This document shows, piece after piece, positions 27,001 through 34,031 of a stretch of 64,000 nucleotides of DNA. The translations under genes were made by a program, and so were the position numbers. The notes under the pieces were generated by a model. It was given only the letters and a program-made list of their open reading frames with translations. It was not told the DNA's origin and did no database searches. The stretch lies in assembly GCF_007992495.1 (NCBI RefSeq), contig NZ_BKAJ01000018.1, forward strand, positions 1-64,000, written 5' to 3'. The DNA comes from Reyranella soli (GTDB taxonomy: Bacteria > Pseudomonadota > Alphaproteobacteria > Reyranellales > Reyranellaceae). Every line of letters begins with the position of its first letter. Positions within the stretch are counted from its first letter, which is position 1.

Positions 27001-28717
27001 GCCCGGCGGAAACGGCGTCGGCCTGCGCCAGCGCGGCGCCGATGAGCGTGTAGGCGGCCGGCTCCAGGGCGACCAGCGTGGGAGCGGCCTTGATCAGGGT
27101 GGAGACCGCGAACTCGGCGCTGTCCACGCCCAGCGGAAAGACCGCACTGAGCGCGGCACCGATGTCGGCGGCCGACAGGCCGTGATCGTGGATCAGGCCG
27201 GCGATGGCTGCGGACGCGGCAGCGGCAAGGTCGGCATTGTTCACCCAGACGACGCTGCTGCCGAGGATCTGCTGGAAGCCACTGGCGCCGAGCGCGATGA
27301 GGAAAGTCACGCCCTGCTCTGCCGTGAAGCCGAGCGGTGCCAGGGCGCCGACGACGGCGGCGGCTGCATCGCTGCCGCCGATGGTCCCCGCGAGCAGCCC
27401 GCGCACGCCGTCGGCGGCGGCGTTCATGGCGTTGCGGTCGGAGGTAACACCGCCCGGGACGAAGGCCATCGCCGTCAGTAGGGCGACGGCGCTGGCCCCC
27501 GACAGGCCGCCGAGCAACACGCCGGCGTTGATGTAGCTCAGCGCCTGCTGTGCCGTCATCATGTTGTTCGGCACCATGAACGTCGGAGTCGTGGTGTCGA
27601 TCAGGGTCGCTAGGTGGAGGCCGGCCGCCGGCGCCGCGTCGGGATCCACGGAGGCGACGGCCACGAGGAAGCGTGCCGCCGTCGAGGCGCTGCCCCCGGT
27701 CAACGCATCCAGCACCGCTTCTTGGGAGATGAAGCCGTCGTCGACGAGGGAAAGGACCTCCGTCGCGACGTCGTTGGCGGCGGCGATGGCGTTGTTGTAC
27801 GAGGGCGCGAACCTGACCATCATCGCGATGGCCTGCTCGGCGGTGAGGGTCCCCGCGGTCACCGCGGTGTGAACGTGGGTCGCCAGCTCGGACAAGGAGA
27901 GGTCCGGCGTGACGAACGGCGTCACCAGGCTCATGATGTTCCCGGCAGCCGACGAACCGACGTTGAAAGGAAGGATCGCGACCGAGGCGATGAAGATGTC
28001 GATCACGTCGTCGCGCGCGTCGGTATCGCTCCCGATCAAGGCCTTCAACTCGTTCATGGCCTGGAAGCCGGCGGCCGGGAACGGACTGACCATCAGGCCG
28101 GCCAGCATGGCGTAGGCCTGGGTCTCGCCCAGGCTGCCGCCGACGACGGCATTGTGGATGGCCTGAATGGCGGCCGTCATGCTGAGCGTGCCGCCGGGCC
28201 ACCCACCTCCGCCGCCCTCGCCGCCTTCGGTGCCACCACCTTCGCCGCCTTCGAAGCTGCCGCGCGTGATGATCTGGCCGTAGTAGCAGCCGGCCACGAG
28301 CTGGACGTCCAACGCGCCGGCGTTGGCTACCGCGATGAAGATGCTCGCCGCCTCGCTGCGGCCGATCTGGTAGGCGTTGATGGCGGGCAGGAAGTCCGCC
28401 ATGGCCGCCGCCGCATCGAGGCTTCCCGAGGCGACGAGGCCCGCGATCTCCGTGCCGATTGCCGTGAAGTGGCTGCTGTCGCCGTCGAGCTGGTTCAACC
28501 GATCGACGAAGGCCAGCAGCGCCCGCACCGGGCTGACACCGCCGTCGCCGGCGGCCGCTTCGATCAGGGCGACGGCGTTGGCGTAGCGCGCGGCACCGGA
28601 CAGGTTGGCGAACGCGGCATTCGCCACGTCGATTCCGGCCTGGCCGCCTTGCAGCGCCGCAGCGCCCAGTCCCAGCGACGAGGTGTCGAAGCCGGCGATG
28701 TCATCGTAGGTACTCAT
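15059..28717 (-). CDS. Giant alanine-rich repeat protein (4552 aa) with DUF4114-like C-terminus
   Basis: One uninterrupted 13.7-kb gene. The start is supported by TGAGGAA six bases upstream of the ATG. Layout by residue: 1-150, an Ala-rich helical N-terminus without a Sec signal; 153-176, a Gly/Glu-rich linker; about 180-3390, several dozen degenerate two-helix repeats, usually 35-38 residues apart with some of 50-54, of the form IAALVxxGxLTxxxAxxLL...A; about 3400-3960, non-repeat, partly hydrophobic; 3966-4000, an SdrD-like element (ATVFADANFNGVLDPGEV) followed by TVVTPLTTLI; about 4190-4552, beta-rich and ending FGFEDL...DYDYNDMVM as in DUF4114. RTX nonapeptides are absent. Most likely an exported, possibly type I-secreted, surface or adhesion protein; this is inference, and no secretion genes lie nearby. 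Confidence 0.75.
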   Translation of the reverse strand: MSTYDDIAGFDTSSLGLGAAALQGGQAGIDVANAAFANLSGAARYANAVALIEAAAGDGGVSPVRALLAFVDRLNQLDGDSSHFTAIGTEIAGLVASGSLDAAAAMADFLPAINAYQIGRSEAASIFIAVANAGALDVQLVAGCYYGQIITRGSFEGGEGGGTEGGEGGGGGWPGGTLSMTAAIQAIHNAVVGGSLGETQAYAMLAGLMVSPFPAAGFQAMNELKALIGSDTDARDDVIDIFIASVAILPFNVGSSAAGNIMSLVTPFVTPDLSLSELATHVHTAVTAGTLTAEQAIAMMVRFAPSYNNAIAAANDVATEVLSLVDDGFISQEAVLDALTGGSASTAARFLVAVASVDPDAAPAAGLHLATLIDTTTPTFMVPNNMMTAQQALSYINAGVLLGGLSGASAVALLTAMAFVPGGVTSDRNAMNAAADGVRGLLAGTIGGSDAAAAVVGALAPLGFTAEQGVTFLIALGASGFQQILGSSVVWVNNADLAAAASAAIAGLIHDHGLSAADIGAALSAVFPLGVDSAEFAVSTLIKAAPTLVALEPAAYTLIGAALAQADAVSAGLAMGQVNDRVRGHDIDAQAGIAIVAGFAAAGTVEDQVAAGRELNAIVYWTGLVAADGIAAIDAAVVAGTLTRGKAIVLLAGAATDSSPQGLADLLAQIAIYVDADAVSGVAALSAAVTAGALVGSQGLFVLAQLAALGSADTASAATAALLSWVDDGAITASDAATQLLTLADGAMALRAVAGTNIAAMVTHGALDAATATALVDAAVPATLDANIAIVVLSYMSAAGDTALHSAVLDEINALITGGDITLTNAIATLQALLPGASSALQAVVDEALAILLTDPATLAQTAGLGSPAQVQAAVNAIVLLFSTDPTAAHGVLDALSGRIQGGDLSSDQAATLLAKIYARGGDAADAAFDTIVDLTTGLDISVSTMANAIAVQVAAGALDAATAFVVFGELSAYGSINAAVAGLISGGGITVAALDAAVDAGHYSASNAIAVLGSVVPGAAPGLRAEALAEVQALVSETPPLASQALPIFMALAVSSDHALRLVGREGIEALAAAAPGVGSAAFLQLLSYMPVPDTAFLADTQAALNGLLAGGYLTAAEAVQHIDDQLSPSNASPLINAFQAVNILVALSAVDGARTAIYDYIRQEVAANSAAQAAGPSHPMWPFTAQPVIAALARGTVADLGHVEQTALVIVNISATLTTNQVVTSLGQGSTALIVLVAGFINRGMAEFGSYLAARVASLPLSEQIDSLHVISSLVGNTVDDLQLSDATELLLAIYASGAKAAALAELADLGAGVCFFIAAAMTSGSTTLANGVEVMAALATNGVPAFESAVAGFLGDMLVGSQFTPAAVMSALEAAVADDALTAQEMVALLQDVLVARLDPADLPATAALQSTILTEIDALIAAHHITFAEAVTAMASSASGQSGAMLLAIGGEIAAFVGSHAGSEAAAVAGILAASTGVITGAEALGLLVGEAIWGGADLQVAAGGGIAGLVAAGSVTSNGAAIGIYNAFLNSGLALSHLVAVTAGLWANGGIGVGAEVLYQVGSHGLATYADLAGQLATAVDAGTLSASEMIDGAVAVVLRANSTAAGADFVAALITHGVMAADDAVAELGASIAPTGLSAIDVVSIIAHVTADLPASAHLLGVGLAELAVAGQLSFSDVGTALSDALASLAVLSFAQASTLLIGAGTVAEVAAQAGAALIALIGGDAQRLADALDSIGDAIGDGTLTPVGGVALMVGIAEAGGQSQKLAVAEALDALVQAGVAAFGNVAGSLTSEVTAERMAGADAVFVLLHLVHDTTSAGQFVSFINYLLGQEALSAGDATSAVLAAVRDTVSVAPGAAVDLLINLAENHVQAPVDAVDRAVIVQAGAALASLVTGGEVTAASVLDQLAWPPFAVVPLLAAIEAAAGSQSSLGQGAHAALLTHVTGGFIYDVVQYVGQLIGPQGLTAAQSLSILVDIAVHGGVEGQIAVGQVLGRLLAEHAATTAELHAALYVEDLSNEAAAMTLAAMIDPLAATIPVAVLQLIVANVRLPQGADSWQPYVQPLIAALSSATLGEGPIYQANGLSLAQAVLAISAYARVGDTDVMHDAAVAIAALAQASHATDSVFALLSRALVSDPQYANLAGRQIAEVGVALGFTAEQTAEAVANSVDHGLTAADAINVLARLTSFDSSSFGLVSGAAIADLTDGHITSSQAMDVLLGLSGVSADNMMLLLAGFAGAGTAADQLAAGHAIAHLPAFDAQLLMQIPDNAVSMVALGIASSGAPNAEILLIALSLQSGQDLTPAMMAALAAAADAGTLPAADGVRALAYLGVNVANLQGDEALALRTALHEELVDLVRDHLSGDVAAGILLTSLPVTSFFVDKMRAEAGGMLAALVDAGLASAADITAALSASLAAGTNTPAAIAAFIAGAALNREYTNPFPTSHDLAKVLGDFLGELIETGSIGISDAMAGVAASQTWFRMGDFAGETTMLVAVAAHDAAGLQAAVGHALVAVYQSDSLSFMSVFDALVAVADGLAAGKAKDVLFGMADGFQGQPSGLGGLWAVTSEFAALNARGALTAQEVADGVTAEIAAGNFPTAYGLKFLAYWAAADVSLAGVAADEIGELMGTGVTAVQVIDALLDAPRPVNDDIYPDPPVVLAVARIIGGLGALDLVTYAHAANAIVAAEGHGTLATANAAAILLGLAETATDSDMAFLAIGFRDLIQRGLDPSEVGSILSWALELDLVTHVQASSFVAFAAWAISDRPDADLYMASFGSAVLAGTDPAAAVAAVDHVYELGLLAAEDVVSLLTYMHNTAGAHTRWVIGQELWKMFEDGGYALEDIFGQVVAHNSISWMQGSLIGAMAATDDASRQITVGHALGQFITDGGMSFGDAYAGLNLTGLSGEQYDMLILSVAGGSGPAVQVAIGEQRFGSVLAWIPAGGVDQGAVDLFDNAVAAGALTVPQLVAVLVGVGMAQYPGPYAVQTSIGALDALVTSGRITAEAAMMVVDSTLPAIDVSELMYWLAVASRTSSLHDAVAEEIVGLISDGALSAAQAFDYIREMIATPLDVADALAISGNTVANLYVSIAGHGDVALQDAAGAHLGALPGGPYLSPIDAAVTGGSLSAEGAVHVIASLLGALASDTSATARNWAVSHLGDYVSDGLVAVATVSSVLVTAAEHATTPGLTWLGAVMGGLDLDVAVIHDAIAGGDLTVGQGMRLLLGIGADGEGIDATFLAARAEIAALVTAGQVSAAQVIAEAATSSLDQEHLDALAFALVGHGTAADDAAIAAYFGAQATVFGDLVGRQDDSFFAGVVDEVGLVFAKVQGGQITVAQAIDAIEAYADEHGISSYAGVYSLNSLFSRYGNGAGVAATNLAMIDKIVIGDLSAELAVRVAEGTTSAYVRDPAGGTHVEAADATAITQQQAIDLLNWEATRAFLPENVDLVRFMFADDLWVARQVRIDSNPFTPFSMNAVIDAARIGNAYYNTGIQDVGRSAYAYDLALVALMEQVTAADRPADQQDYTIALNALSTRLLNGGAEGALVAQYAVGNLSFDQVLLALDKEVAATALGSSGADREMMHDISLAWLNLSARKYIAQNPGTEGAIEAGQLLQQLGDAQYSDDLLTGFGALLGLSSSGATAVISSLDRQEAYQAAFDTIRARTPATLPLNERDQAVLDVLIPMANGMQFVLERQPLGRALLTVGDDPTDAANYARLGAQVGVIFANKLAVDAMFAGTPWGAAITAAKFGAQVGLFVLSMGAVQDAIGEGPTLYLRGQLTIAGATASLLGDSLSDLGAAGAEIAISSAPHFIAFSDAVAHGDAQGIASSIGELAADYYMLQTGVDPRLYGAVGERFADLIVHLFTGDTGALGDDVRALGSAYLDTILKNPYLAAIGSRMVQYAETINGALHDINDSYRILGENVYTGLLLVGTRLDGAGNAIRDVAHKVGGFFTDILHGLGIDGYISGATVFADANFNGVLDPGEVSTTTDATGHYSITSNGAPLILQGGVDTATNLAFTGTMQAPAGSTVVTPLTTLIQKVAASTTGDPVAAQQLVASALGLNSSLDLNDLDTVAATRTGVSGATNAFAAASSILNTVSLLHAAGATDAFDALAARIVATSGLDLTDNATLMAIAASAGLTGGVANAVTQLALASNTLTEQAAASATDPMRFLRYVTAVSMAAQGDTAHDLAAAGSDAGQLANVLAEHTGAGLSTQVSGNRMQVGGFGDTGAGGGEVPLKISADGHGIELAPNGGVSVAGNWVRLAAQDVGSHAGSTVMVYTVDSSGNIIDHNDDHGGSALSGLPALGSVGGVEDDHGGSLLLGAQSVYLAAGEQLRFAVLSGNQVVDVTPNTQFTARGDGSLQVMVDGLHLTAVTNNSLSAATTLADAQRDMGDAFVFLKHGQTLSVELAGSSANVNTLGFVRIDVDAATGARSVAGVAFGDTAAFSAAVRSHMDGGLHEVHGGDFATTVSWTVSGNSGYYAPVLITPSGQTFVIGTANPGGHEQIRVFGENTFGFEDLAYNQGSDYDYNDMVMRLKPTSDHII

Positions 28718-29149
28718 GGCAATTCCTCAGGCCGTCGTCGCAACGGGCAATGGCGGGGCAGAGAGAAGCGTCGTTGAAGTGTCGTTCTGGGCCACCCGGG
28801 GGTCTGGTGCGGCTGCCGACATCGTCATCCTTTCAGCCGGCGGCTGGGCTTCAGGCAAAGCTTCGCCCTTGGCGATTCGCGCGTGCGAATCGCCACCGCC
28901 GATCTTGCTTTCAGTTTCTTCCCATCCAGCGGACTACGCGCCGCCGCCGACCACGTTCGTCCCGATGCTCCCTCAAGCGAACGGAACGCTGCTGCCGGAA
29001 CGCGATCACCCTAGTGGAGGGGCCGTGTGGCAATCAATTTGCATTGCGCTTTGGGCGCTGACTTTTATTGGGTGTTTCTTTTTGCCGAATTCACGCCAAA
29101 ACCAGCCAAGCAAGGCCCGGGCTACAGGGCCCAATCGGGCGAGAAAAAC
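28718..29149. other. 432-base intergenic region upstream of the giant gene
   Basis: No convincing gene. A 145-codon open frame on the plus strand has no recognisable protein features and begins inside the leader of the giant gene. The half near 29030-29100 is more AT-rich than the surroundings. The promoter of the giant gene should lie here, but no clear -35/-10 pair was found. Confidence 0.6.
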
Positions 29150-29806
29150 CTAGGCGGCGCTGGTCGCCGCGAAGGTTTCGAAGGCGTCCTCCACCAGGCT
29201 GACATGATGCAGCATCGCGGCATGCGCGCCCGCGGCATCGCCCGACAGGATCGCGCGGACCACGGTGTCGTGCTCGCGGTTGGACAGGACCAGCCGGCCA
29301 TCGACGTTGAACTGCGCGCGGCGGAAGGGGCCGACGCGGCGGCGCAGCCCGAGCGTGTACTCGGCGATCGGCTCATTGTGCGCGCCGGCATAGATCGCCG
29401 AATGGAAGGCGACGTTGGCGTCCGAGTAGGCCGCACGATCGCCGGCGGCGGCCAGGGCCGTCATGGCTTCGTGCCGCGCCTGCAGGCGGCGGCGCTCGAC
29501 CGGCGTCATGCTCATCGCAGCGAGGCGCGCACAGGTCGCCTCCATCTCAGCCATCGCCACGAACAGGCTCTCGACCTGCCCGGGCGTCGCCTTGGAGACG
29601 ACCGCGCCCTTGCGCGGCCGCATGTCGATCAGGCCGCTGCGCATGAGCTGGCGCAGCGCCTCGCGCACCGGCGTGCGCGACACGCCGTACTGCCGCGCCA
29701 GGCTGTTCTCGTCGAGGCGTAGCCCGGGCGTCAGCGACCCGTCGAGGATGCCGTCGGCGATCGCCGAAGCGAGCTTCTCCGTCAGCGTGGGATTGTCTGT
29801 CTGCAT
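29150..29806 (-). CDS. GntR-family transcriptional regulator, FCD type
   Basis: Predicted DNA-binding regulator of the divergent BMP transporter operon. From the ATG at 29806 it has 218 residues; the in-frame extension to 29914 covers the operator-like repeats and is rejected. The N-terminal winged helix shows the GntR pattern LARQYGVSRTPVREALRQLMRSGLIDMRPRKG, and the C-terminal half is a helical FCD ligand-binding domain ending AGAHAAMLHHVSLVEDAF. FCD members often bind carboxylates or catabolic intermediates and repress adjacent transport genes. GGAAGGATC precedes the start. Confidence 0.9.
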   Translation of the reverse strand: MQTDNPTLTEKLASAIADGILDGSLTPGLRLDENSLARQYGVSRTPVREALRQLMRSGLIDMRPRKGAVVSKATPGQVESLFVAMAEMEATCARLAAMSMTPVERRRLQARHEAMTALAAAGDRAAYSDANVAFHSAIYAGAHNEPIAEYTLGLRRRVGPFRRAQFNVDGRLVLSNREHDTVVRAILSGDAAGAHAAMLHHVSLVEDAFETFAATSAA

Positions 29807-29834
29807 GATCCTTCCGCGAGAACGACACTGGCTC

Positions 29835-29915
29835 TGCATACAATATCGATGCCAAAGCGCTCTCTTGCATTCTCCATGCTCAAAAAGAATGCAATCTGTC
29901 GAAATTGCATACAAT
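29835..29915. promoter_or_regulatory. Repeated TGCATACAAT sites, probable GntR operators
   Basis: The sequence TGCATACAAT occurs twice (29835-29844 and 29906-29915), the second within the near-palindrome ATTGCATACAAT (29904-29915). Between them is an inverted repeat TTGCATTC/GAATGCAA (29865-29872, 29887-29894). FCD-GntR proteins typically bind short palindromes with TTG/CAA ends. The sites lie 29-109 bases upstream of the gntR start, so autoregulation is likely; control of the operon starting at 30092 is possible. Confidence 0.5.
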
Positions 29916-30091
29916 TGCCCAAAAGCAGATAAGCGTCGAAATGAGCTGAAACCGCCGATTCCTTCGTACTAGTTAGTGATTCCCTAAGGTGATGCACGCT
30001 CTAGGCGGCGATAATCCCTATCCGCTTCAATGGCACATGGGTTGCTCCCTCATCATTGGCCGCCACCGGCCGGGCAACGCAGGGGGAAGCA

Positions 30092-31213
30092 ATGAGCGAC
30101 AAGTTCACGATCGGCCGCCGTGGCCTTTTAGGCGGTGCAGCGGGCGCGGCGGGCGCCGCGGCACTCGGACTCGCAGGCGCCGCCAACGCGCAGAAGCCGC
30201 TGGTCGTCGGCTTCATCTATGTCGGGCCGCGCGACGACTACGGCTACAACCAGGCCCACGCCGAGGCGGCTGCCGTCCTGAAGAAGATGCCGGGCGTGAA
30301 GGTGGTCGAGGAAGAGAAGGTCCCTGAGACCGTCGCCGTCGAGAAGTCGATGGAGAGCATGATCAACATGGACGGTGCCACCCTGCTCTTCCCGACCTCG
30401 TTCGGCTACTTCGACCCGCACATGCTGAAGATGGCCGTCAAGTATCCCAAGATTCAGTTCCGCCACTGCGGCGGCCTGTGGACTCAGGGCAAGCACCCGA
30501 TGAACACCGGCAGCTACTTCGGCTACATCGACGAGGCGCAGTATCTCTCCGGCATCGTCGCCGGCGCCACCAGCAAGAGCGGCAAGCTGGGCTTCGTCGC
30601 CGCCAAGCCCATTCCCCAGGTCCTGCGCAACATCAATGCCTTCACCTTGGGCGCGCAGTCCGTGAACCCGAAGGTCACCACGCAGGTCATCTTCACCGGC
30701 GACTGGTCGCTGCCCGTCAAGGAGGCCGAGGCGACCAACTCCATGATCGCGCAAGGCGTCGACGTCGTGACCTGCCACGTCGATTCGCCCAAGGTCGTCA
30801 TCGAGACGGCCGAGCGCGCCGGCATCTTCTCGTCGGGCTATCACTGCAACCAGGCCAAGCTCGCGCCCAAGGGCTACCTGACCGGCGCGGAGTGGAACTG
30901 GGAGCGGATCTACGTCGACATGGTCAACGCCATGAAGGCGGGCCAGGCACCCGGCAACTTCGTACGCGGCGGCCTGAAGGACGGCTATGTGCGCACCTCG
31001 GCCTACGGTCCGGCGGCGGCGCCCGCCGGCAAGGAGAAGGCCGATGCGGCCAAGCTCGCGATCCTGAACGGCAGCCTCGCGATCTTCAAAGGCCCGCTCA
31101 AGGACAACAAGGGCAACACCGTCATCCCGGCGGGAACGTCCTATGTGGCGACCGAGCCCAAGCTCGAGAGCATGAACTACCTGGTCGAAGGCGTCGTCGG
31201 CGCGACGTCGTAG
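30092..31213 (+). CDS. BMP-family ABC transporter substrate-binding protein
   Basis: Predicted periplasmic receptor of the basic membrane protein/PnrA family, whose characterised members bind purine nucleosides. The ATG at 30092 follows AGGGGGAAGCA. A Tat-type signal (GRRGLLGG, residues 8-15) leads to cleavage near ANA-QKP. The mature protein has the family pattern VVGFIYVGPRDDYGYNQAHAEAA at its start and VAAKPIPQVLRNINAFTLGAQSVNP in the middle. Length is 373. It heads an operon with two permeases, an amidohydrolase and an ATPase; the hydrolase suggests a ureide or similar N-compound rather than a nucleoside as the natural ligand. Confidence 0.9.
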   Translation: MSDKFTIGRRGLLGGAAGAAGAAALGLAGAANAQKPLVVGFIYVGPRDDYGYNQAHAEAAAVLKKMPGVKVVEEEKVPETVAVEKSMESMINMDGATLLFPTSFGYFDPHMLKMAVKYPKIQFRHCGGLWTQGKHPMNTGSYFGYIDEAQYLSGIVAGATSKSGKLGFVAAKPIPQVLRNINAFTLGAQSVNPKVTTQVIFTGDWSLPVKEAEATNSMIAQGVDVVTCHVDSPKVVIETAERAGIFSSGYHCNQAKLAPKGYLTGAEWNWERIYVDMVNAMKAGQAPGNFVRGGLKDGYVRTSAYGPAAAPAGKEKADAAKLAILNGSLAIFKGPLKDNKGNTVIPAGTSYVATEPKLESMNYLVEGVVGATS

Positions 31214-31242
31214 GCCGTTCGCGATGGAACACAAGAGTTCTG

Positions 31243-31368
31243 CCTCCCCACGCTTCGCGTGGGGAGGTGCCCGCGCAGCGGGCGGAGGGGTCATGAGCGA
31301 CCCGACCCATGCTCATGACCCCTCCGTCGGCGTGAGACGCCGACACCTCCCCAGCTTCGCTGGGGAGG
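31243..31368. repeat. Family C composite inverted repeat inside the transporter operon
   Basis: Outer arms CCTCCCCACGC...GTGGGGAGG and CCTCCCCAGC...GCTGGGGAGG are each palindromic. Between them CGGAGGGGTCATGAGC faces GCTCATGACCCCTCCG, a perfect 16-base inverted repeat. It lies between the binding-protein stop and the first permease start, only eight bases before the latter. Confidence 0.85.
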
Positions 31369-31376
31369 AAGACTAG

Positions 31377-32414
31377 ATGCAGCAGGCGCTTGAACGCATC
31401 GCCGTGCCGACGCTGGCTCTGCTGGCGTCGGCGATCGCCTTTGGCCTGCTGCTCGCCGTCTACGCCCGCGTCGACCCGCTCGAGACGTTCGCGCTCATGT
31501 ACCAGGGCGCCTTCGGCACCTGGTTCTCGTGGCAGAACACGCTGACGCGTGCCGCGCCGCTGATCCTCACCGCGTTGTGCACGGCATTGCCGGCGCGGCT
31601 GGGGTTCATCGTCATCGGCAACGAGGGCGCGCTGGTCGTGGGCGGCGTCGCCGGCGCCGCGGCCGGCATCGCCACCAGCGGCGCGAGCCCGCTGGTGGCC
31701 CAGCTCGCCATGGCGGTGGCCGCGATGGTCATGGGCGGCCTCTGGATCGCCCTGGCCGGTGCGCTGCGCCAATGGCGCGGCGTCAACGAGACGATCTCCA
31801 GCCTGCTGCTGACCTACATCGCCATCGCCCTCATGAACCACTTCGTCGAGGGGCCGTTGCGCGATCCCTCGAGCCTCAACAAGCCGTCGACCTGGCCGAT
31901 CGGCGACGCCAACATGATCGGCACCATCCCCGGCACCGACGTGCATTGGGGCCTGGTGTTCGGCATCGTGGCATGCCTGCTGGCCTGGGTCGTCCTGCGC
32001 TTCACGACCTGGGGCTTCGCCATGCAGGTGATCGGCGGCAATCCCAAGACCGCGCGCATGATGGGCCTCGACGTCGGCCGCTACGTGCTGCTGGCCTGCG
32101 CCGCCGGCGGTGCCGCCGCCGGTCTCGCCGGCATGGTTGAGGTGGCAGCGGTGCACGGCCGCGCCAATGCCTCGCTCGCCGTCGGCTACGGCTTTGCCGG
32201 CATCCTGGTGTCCTTCCTCGCCCGCCATCATCCGCTGGCCATCATCCCGGTGGCGGTGCTGCTGGGCGGCATCGGCGCCAGCGGCGGCCTTCTGCAGCGC
32301 CGCCTCGACCTGCCCGACGCCGCCGTCGTCGTCCTGCAGGGCATCATCTTCGTCGCCATCCTGGCGAGCGAAACGCTCTACGGCCGGCTGCTGCCGCGCA
32401 AGCGGGAGGGCTGA
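31377..32414 (+). CDS. BMP-type ABC transporter permease, first subunit
   Basis: A 345-residue inner-membrane permease of the BPD_transp_2 (LivH/RbsC-like) family, with about eight to ten hydrophobic segments. The conserved cytoplasmic stretch [25 protein letters not shown] (about 219-243) corresponds to the ATPase-contact region of NupB/YufP-type nucleoside permeases. Its neighbours are the binding protein upstream and the second permease two bases downstream, giving the usual heterodimeric channel. Confidence 0.88.
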   Translation: MQQALERIAVPTLALLASAIAFGLLLAVYARVDPLETFALMYQGAFGTWFSWQNTLTRAAPLILTALCTALPARLGFIVIGNEGALVVGGVAGAAAGIATSGASPLVAQLAMAVAAMVMGGLWIALAGALRQWRGVNETISSLLLTYIAIALMNHFVEGPLRDPSSLNKPSTWPIGDANMIGTIPGTDVHWGLVFGIVACLLAWVVLRFTTWGFAMQVIGGNPKTARMMGLDVGRYVLLACAAGGAAAGLAGMVEVAAVHGRANASLAVGYGFAGILVSFLARHHPLAIIPVAVLLGGIGASGGLLQRRLDLPDAAVVVLQGIIFVAILASETLYGRLLPRKREG

Positions 32415-32416
32415 GC

Positions 32417-33343
32417 ATGGCCGACGGCGGACTGGGCATCTGGGGCGTGCCCTTGGCCATGCTGGCCGGGGCCATCCGCGTCAGCACGCCGTTCATCTTC
32501 GTGAGCATCGGCGAATGCCTCACCGAGCGCTCCGGCCGCATCAATCTCGGCCTGGAGGGCACCCTGGTGATGGGCGCCATGAGCGCCTACGGCGTTGCGC
32601 TGGGCACCGACTCGCCGTGGCTCGGCGTGCTGGTCGCGGCCGGTGTCGGCCTGCTGATGGGCGCGCTCCATGCCGGCATCTGTCAATTGCCGCGCGTCAA
32701 CGACATCGCCACCGGCATCGGCCTGATGCTGTTCGGCACCGGCCTCGCGTTCTTCCTGGGCAAGCCGTTCATCCAGCCCAAGGCGCCCAATCTCGGCGCC
32801 ATCGATCTCGGCTGGTGGAGCGACATCCCGCAGGTGCGCCAGGCGCTGCAGGTCAACTATCTGTTCGTGCTGGGCATCGTGCTCGCCTTCGCCCTGGCCT
32901 GGGCGCTCCAGAACACGCGCTGGGGCATGATCGTGCGACTGGCCGGCGAAAGCGTCGATGCCGCGCTCGCCATCGGCGTCTCGGTTGGCCGGGTGCGCCT
33001 GATCGCGACGTCGATCGGCGGCGCCTTTGCCGGTATCGGCGGCGCCTTCCTGTCGCTCTACTATCCGGGAAGCTGGAACGAAGGGCTGTCGAGCGGCCAG
33101 GGCCTGATGGCCGTGGCGCTGGTGATCTTCGCGCGCTGGGATCCCGTGCGCTGCCTGTGGGCGTCGCTGCTGTTCGGCGCGGCCGGCGCGATCAGCCCGG
33201 CATTGCAGTCGATCGGCGTGACCCAGGGCTACTATCTCTTCAGCGCGGCGCCTTACGTGCTGACGCTCGCCCTGATGATCGCCACCTGCTCGCCCGAGCG
33301 CAGCCTGCGCGGCGCTCCCGGCGAGCTGGGCGCGGTCAAATGA
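32417..33343 (+). CDS. BMP-type ABC transporter permease, second subunit
   Basis: A 308-residue inner-membrane permease (NupC/YufQ-like, BPD_transp_2 family). It begins close to the membrane with the characteristic [20 protein letters not shown], has [11 protein letters not shown], and includes the contact loop [20 protein letters not shown]. It starts two bases after the first permease, and its stop overlaps the ATG of the amidohydrolase (ATGA), so the genes are translationally coupled. Confidence 0.88.
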   Translation: MADGGLGIWGVPLAMLAGAIRVSTPFIFVSIGECLTERSGRINLGLEGTLVMGAMSAYGVALGTDSPWLGVLVAAGVGLLMGALHAGICQLPRVNDIATGIGLMLFGTGLAFFLGKPFIQPKAPNLGAIDLGWWSDIPQVRQALQVNYLFVLGIVLAFALAWALQNTRWGMIVRLAGESVDAALAIGVSVGRVRLIATSIGGAFAGIGGAFLSLYYPGSWNEGLSSGQGLMAVALVIFARWDPVRCLWASLLFGAAGAISPALQSIGVTQGYYLFSAAPYVLTLALMIATCSPERSLRGAPGELGAVK

Positions 33344-34031
33344 CGGAGACCCTCATGGCCAAGCATGTGAAGTCACACCCCTACCCCTGGCCGTGGAACG
33401 GCGACCTGCGGCCGCAGAACAGCGCCCTGATCGTCATCGACATGCAGACCGACTTCTGCGGCGTCGGCGGCTATGTCGACAAGATGGGCTACGACCTGTC
33501 GCTGACGCGCGCGCCCATCGAGCCGATCAGGCGGCTGCTGGCCGCGGTGCGCCAGGCGGGCTGGCACGTCTTCCACACCCGCGAGGGTCATCGGCCCGAT
33601 CTTGCCGACCTGCCCGCCAACAAGCGCTGGCGTTCGCGCCAGATCGGCGCGGGCATCGGCGATCCCGGCCCGTGCGGGCGCATCCTGGTGCGCGGCGAGC
33701 CCGGCTGGGAGATCATTCCCGAGCTGGCGCCGGCCGCGGGCGAGCCGGTGATCGACAAGCCGGGCAAGGGCTCGTTCTGCGCCACCGACCTCGAATTGAT
33801 GCTGCGCACCCGCGGCATCGACAACCTGGTGCTGACCGGCATCACCACCGACGTCTGCGTCCACACCACCATGCGCGAGGCCAATGACCGCGGCTTCGAG
33901 TGCCTGATCCTGGACGACTGCACCGGCGCCACCGACAAGGGCAATCACCTCGCGGCGCTGAAGATGGTCGAGATGCAGGGCGGCGTGTTCGGCGCCGTGG
34001 CCAGCTCGGCCAACGTCATCGAGGCGATCGC

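Noticed and set aside
15059-28717. Giant gene as a polyketide or non-ribosomal peptide synthetase
   Set aside because: None of the ketosynthase, acyltransferase, adenylation or carrier motifs is present; the sequence is repeat-helical throughout.
15068-28777. Very long open frames on the plus strand (for example 19157-21580 and 24434-26629)
   Set aside because: They are antisense to the giant gene, whose Ala/Gly/Leu codons rarely give stops on the other strand at high GC. Their translations are Arg/His/Gly-rich without domains or ribosome-binding sites.
28716-29153. 145-codon plus-strand frame upstream of the giant gene
   Set aside because: No domain and no ribosome-binding site, and it starts inside the leader of the giant gene. 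One hydrophobic run near the end is not enough to support it.
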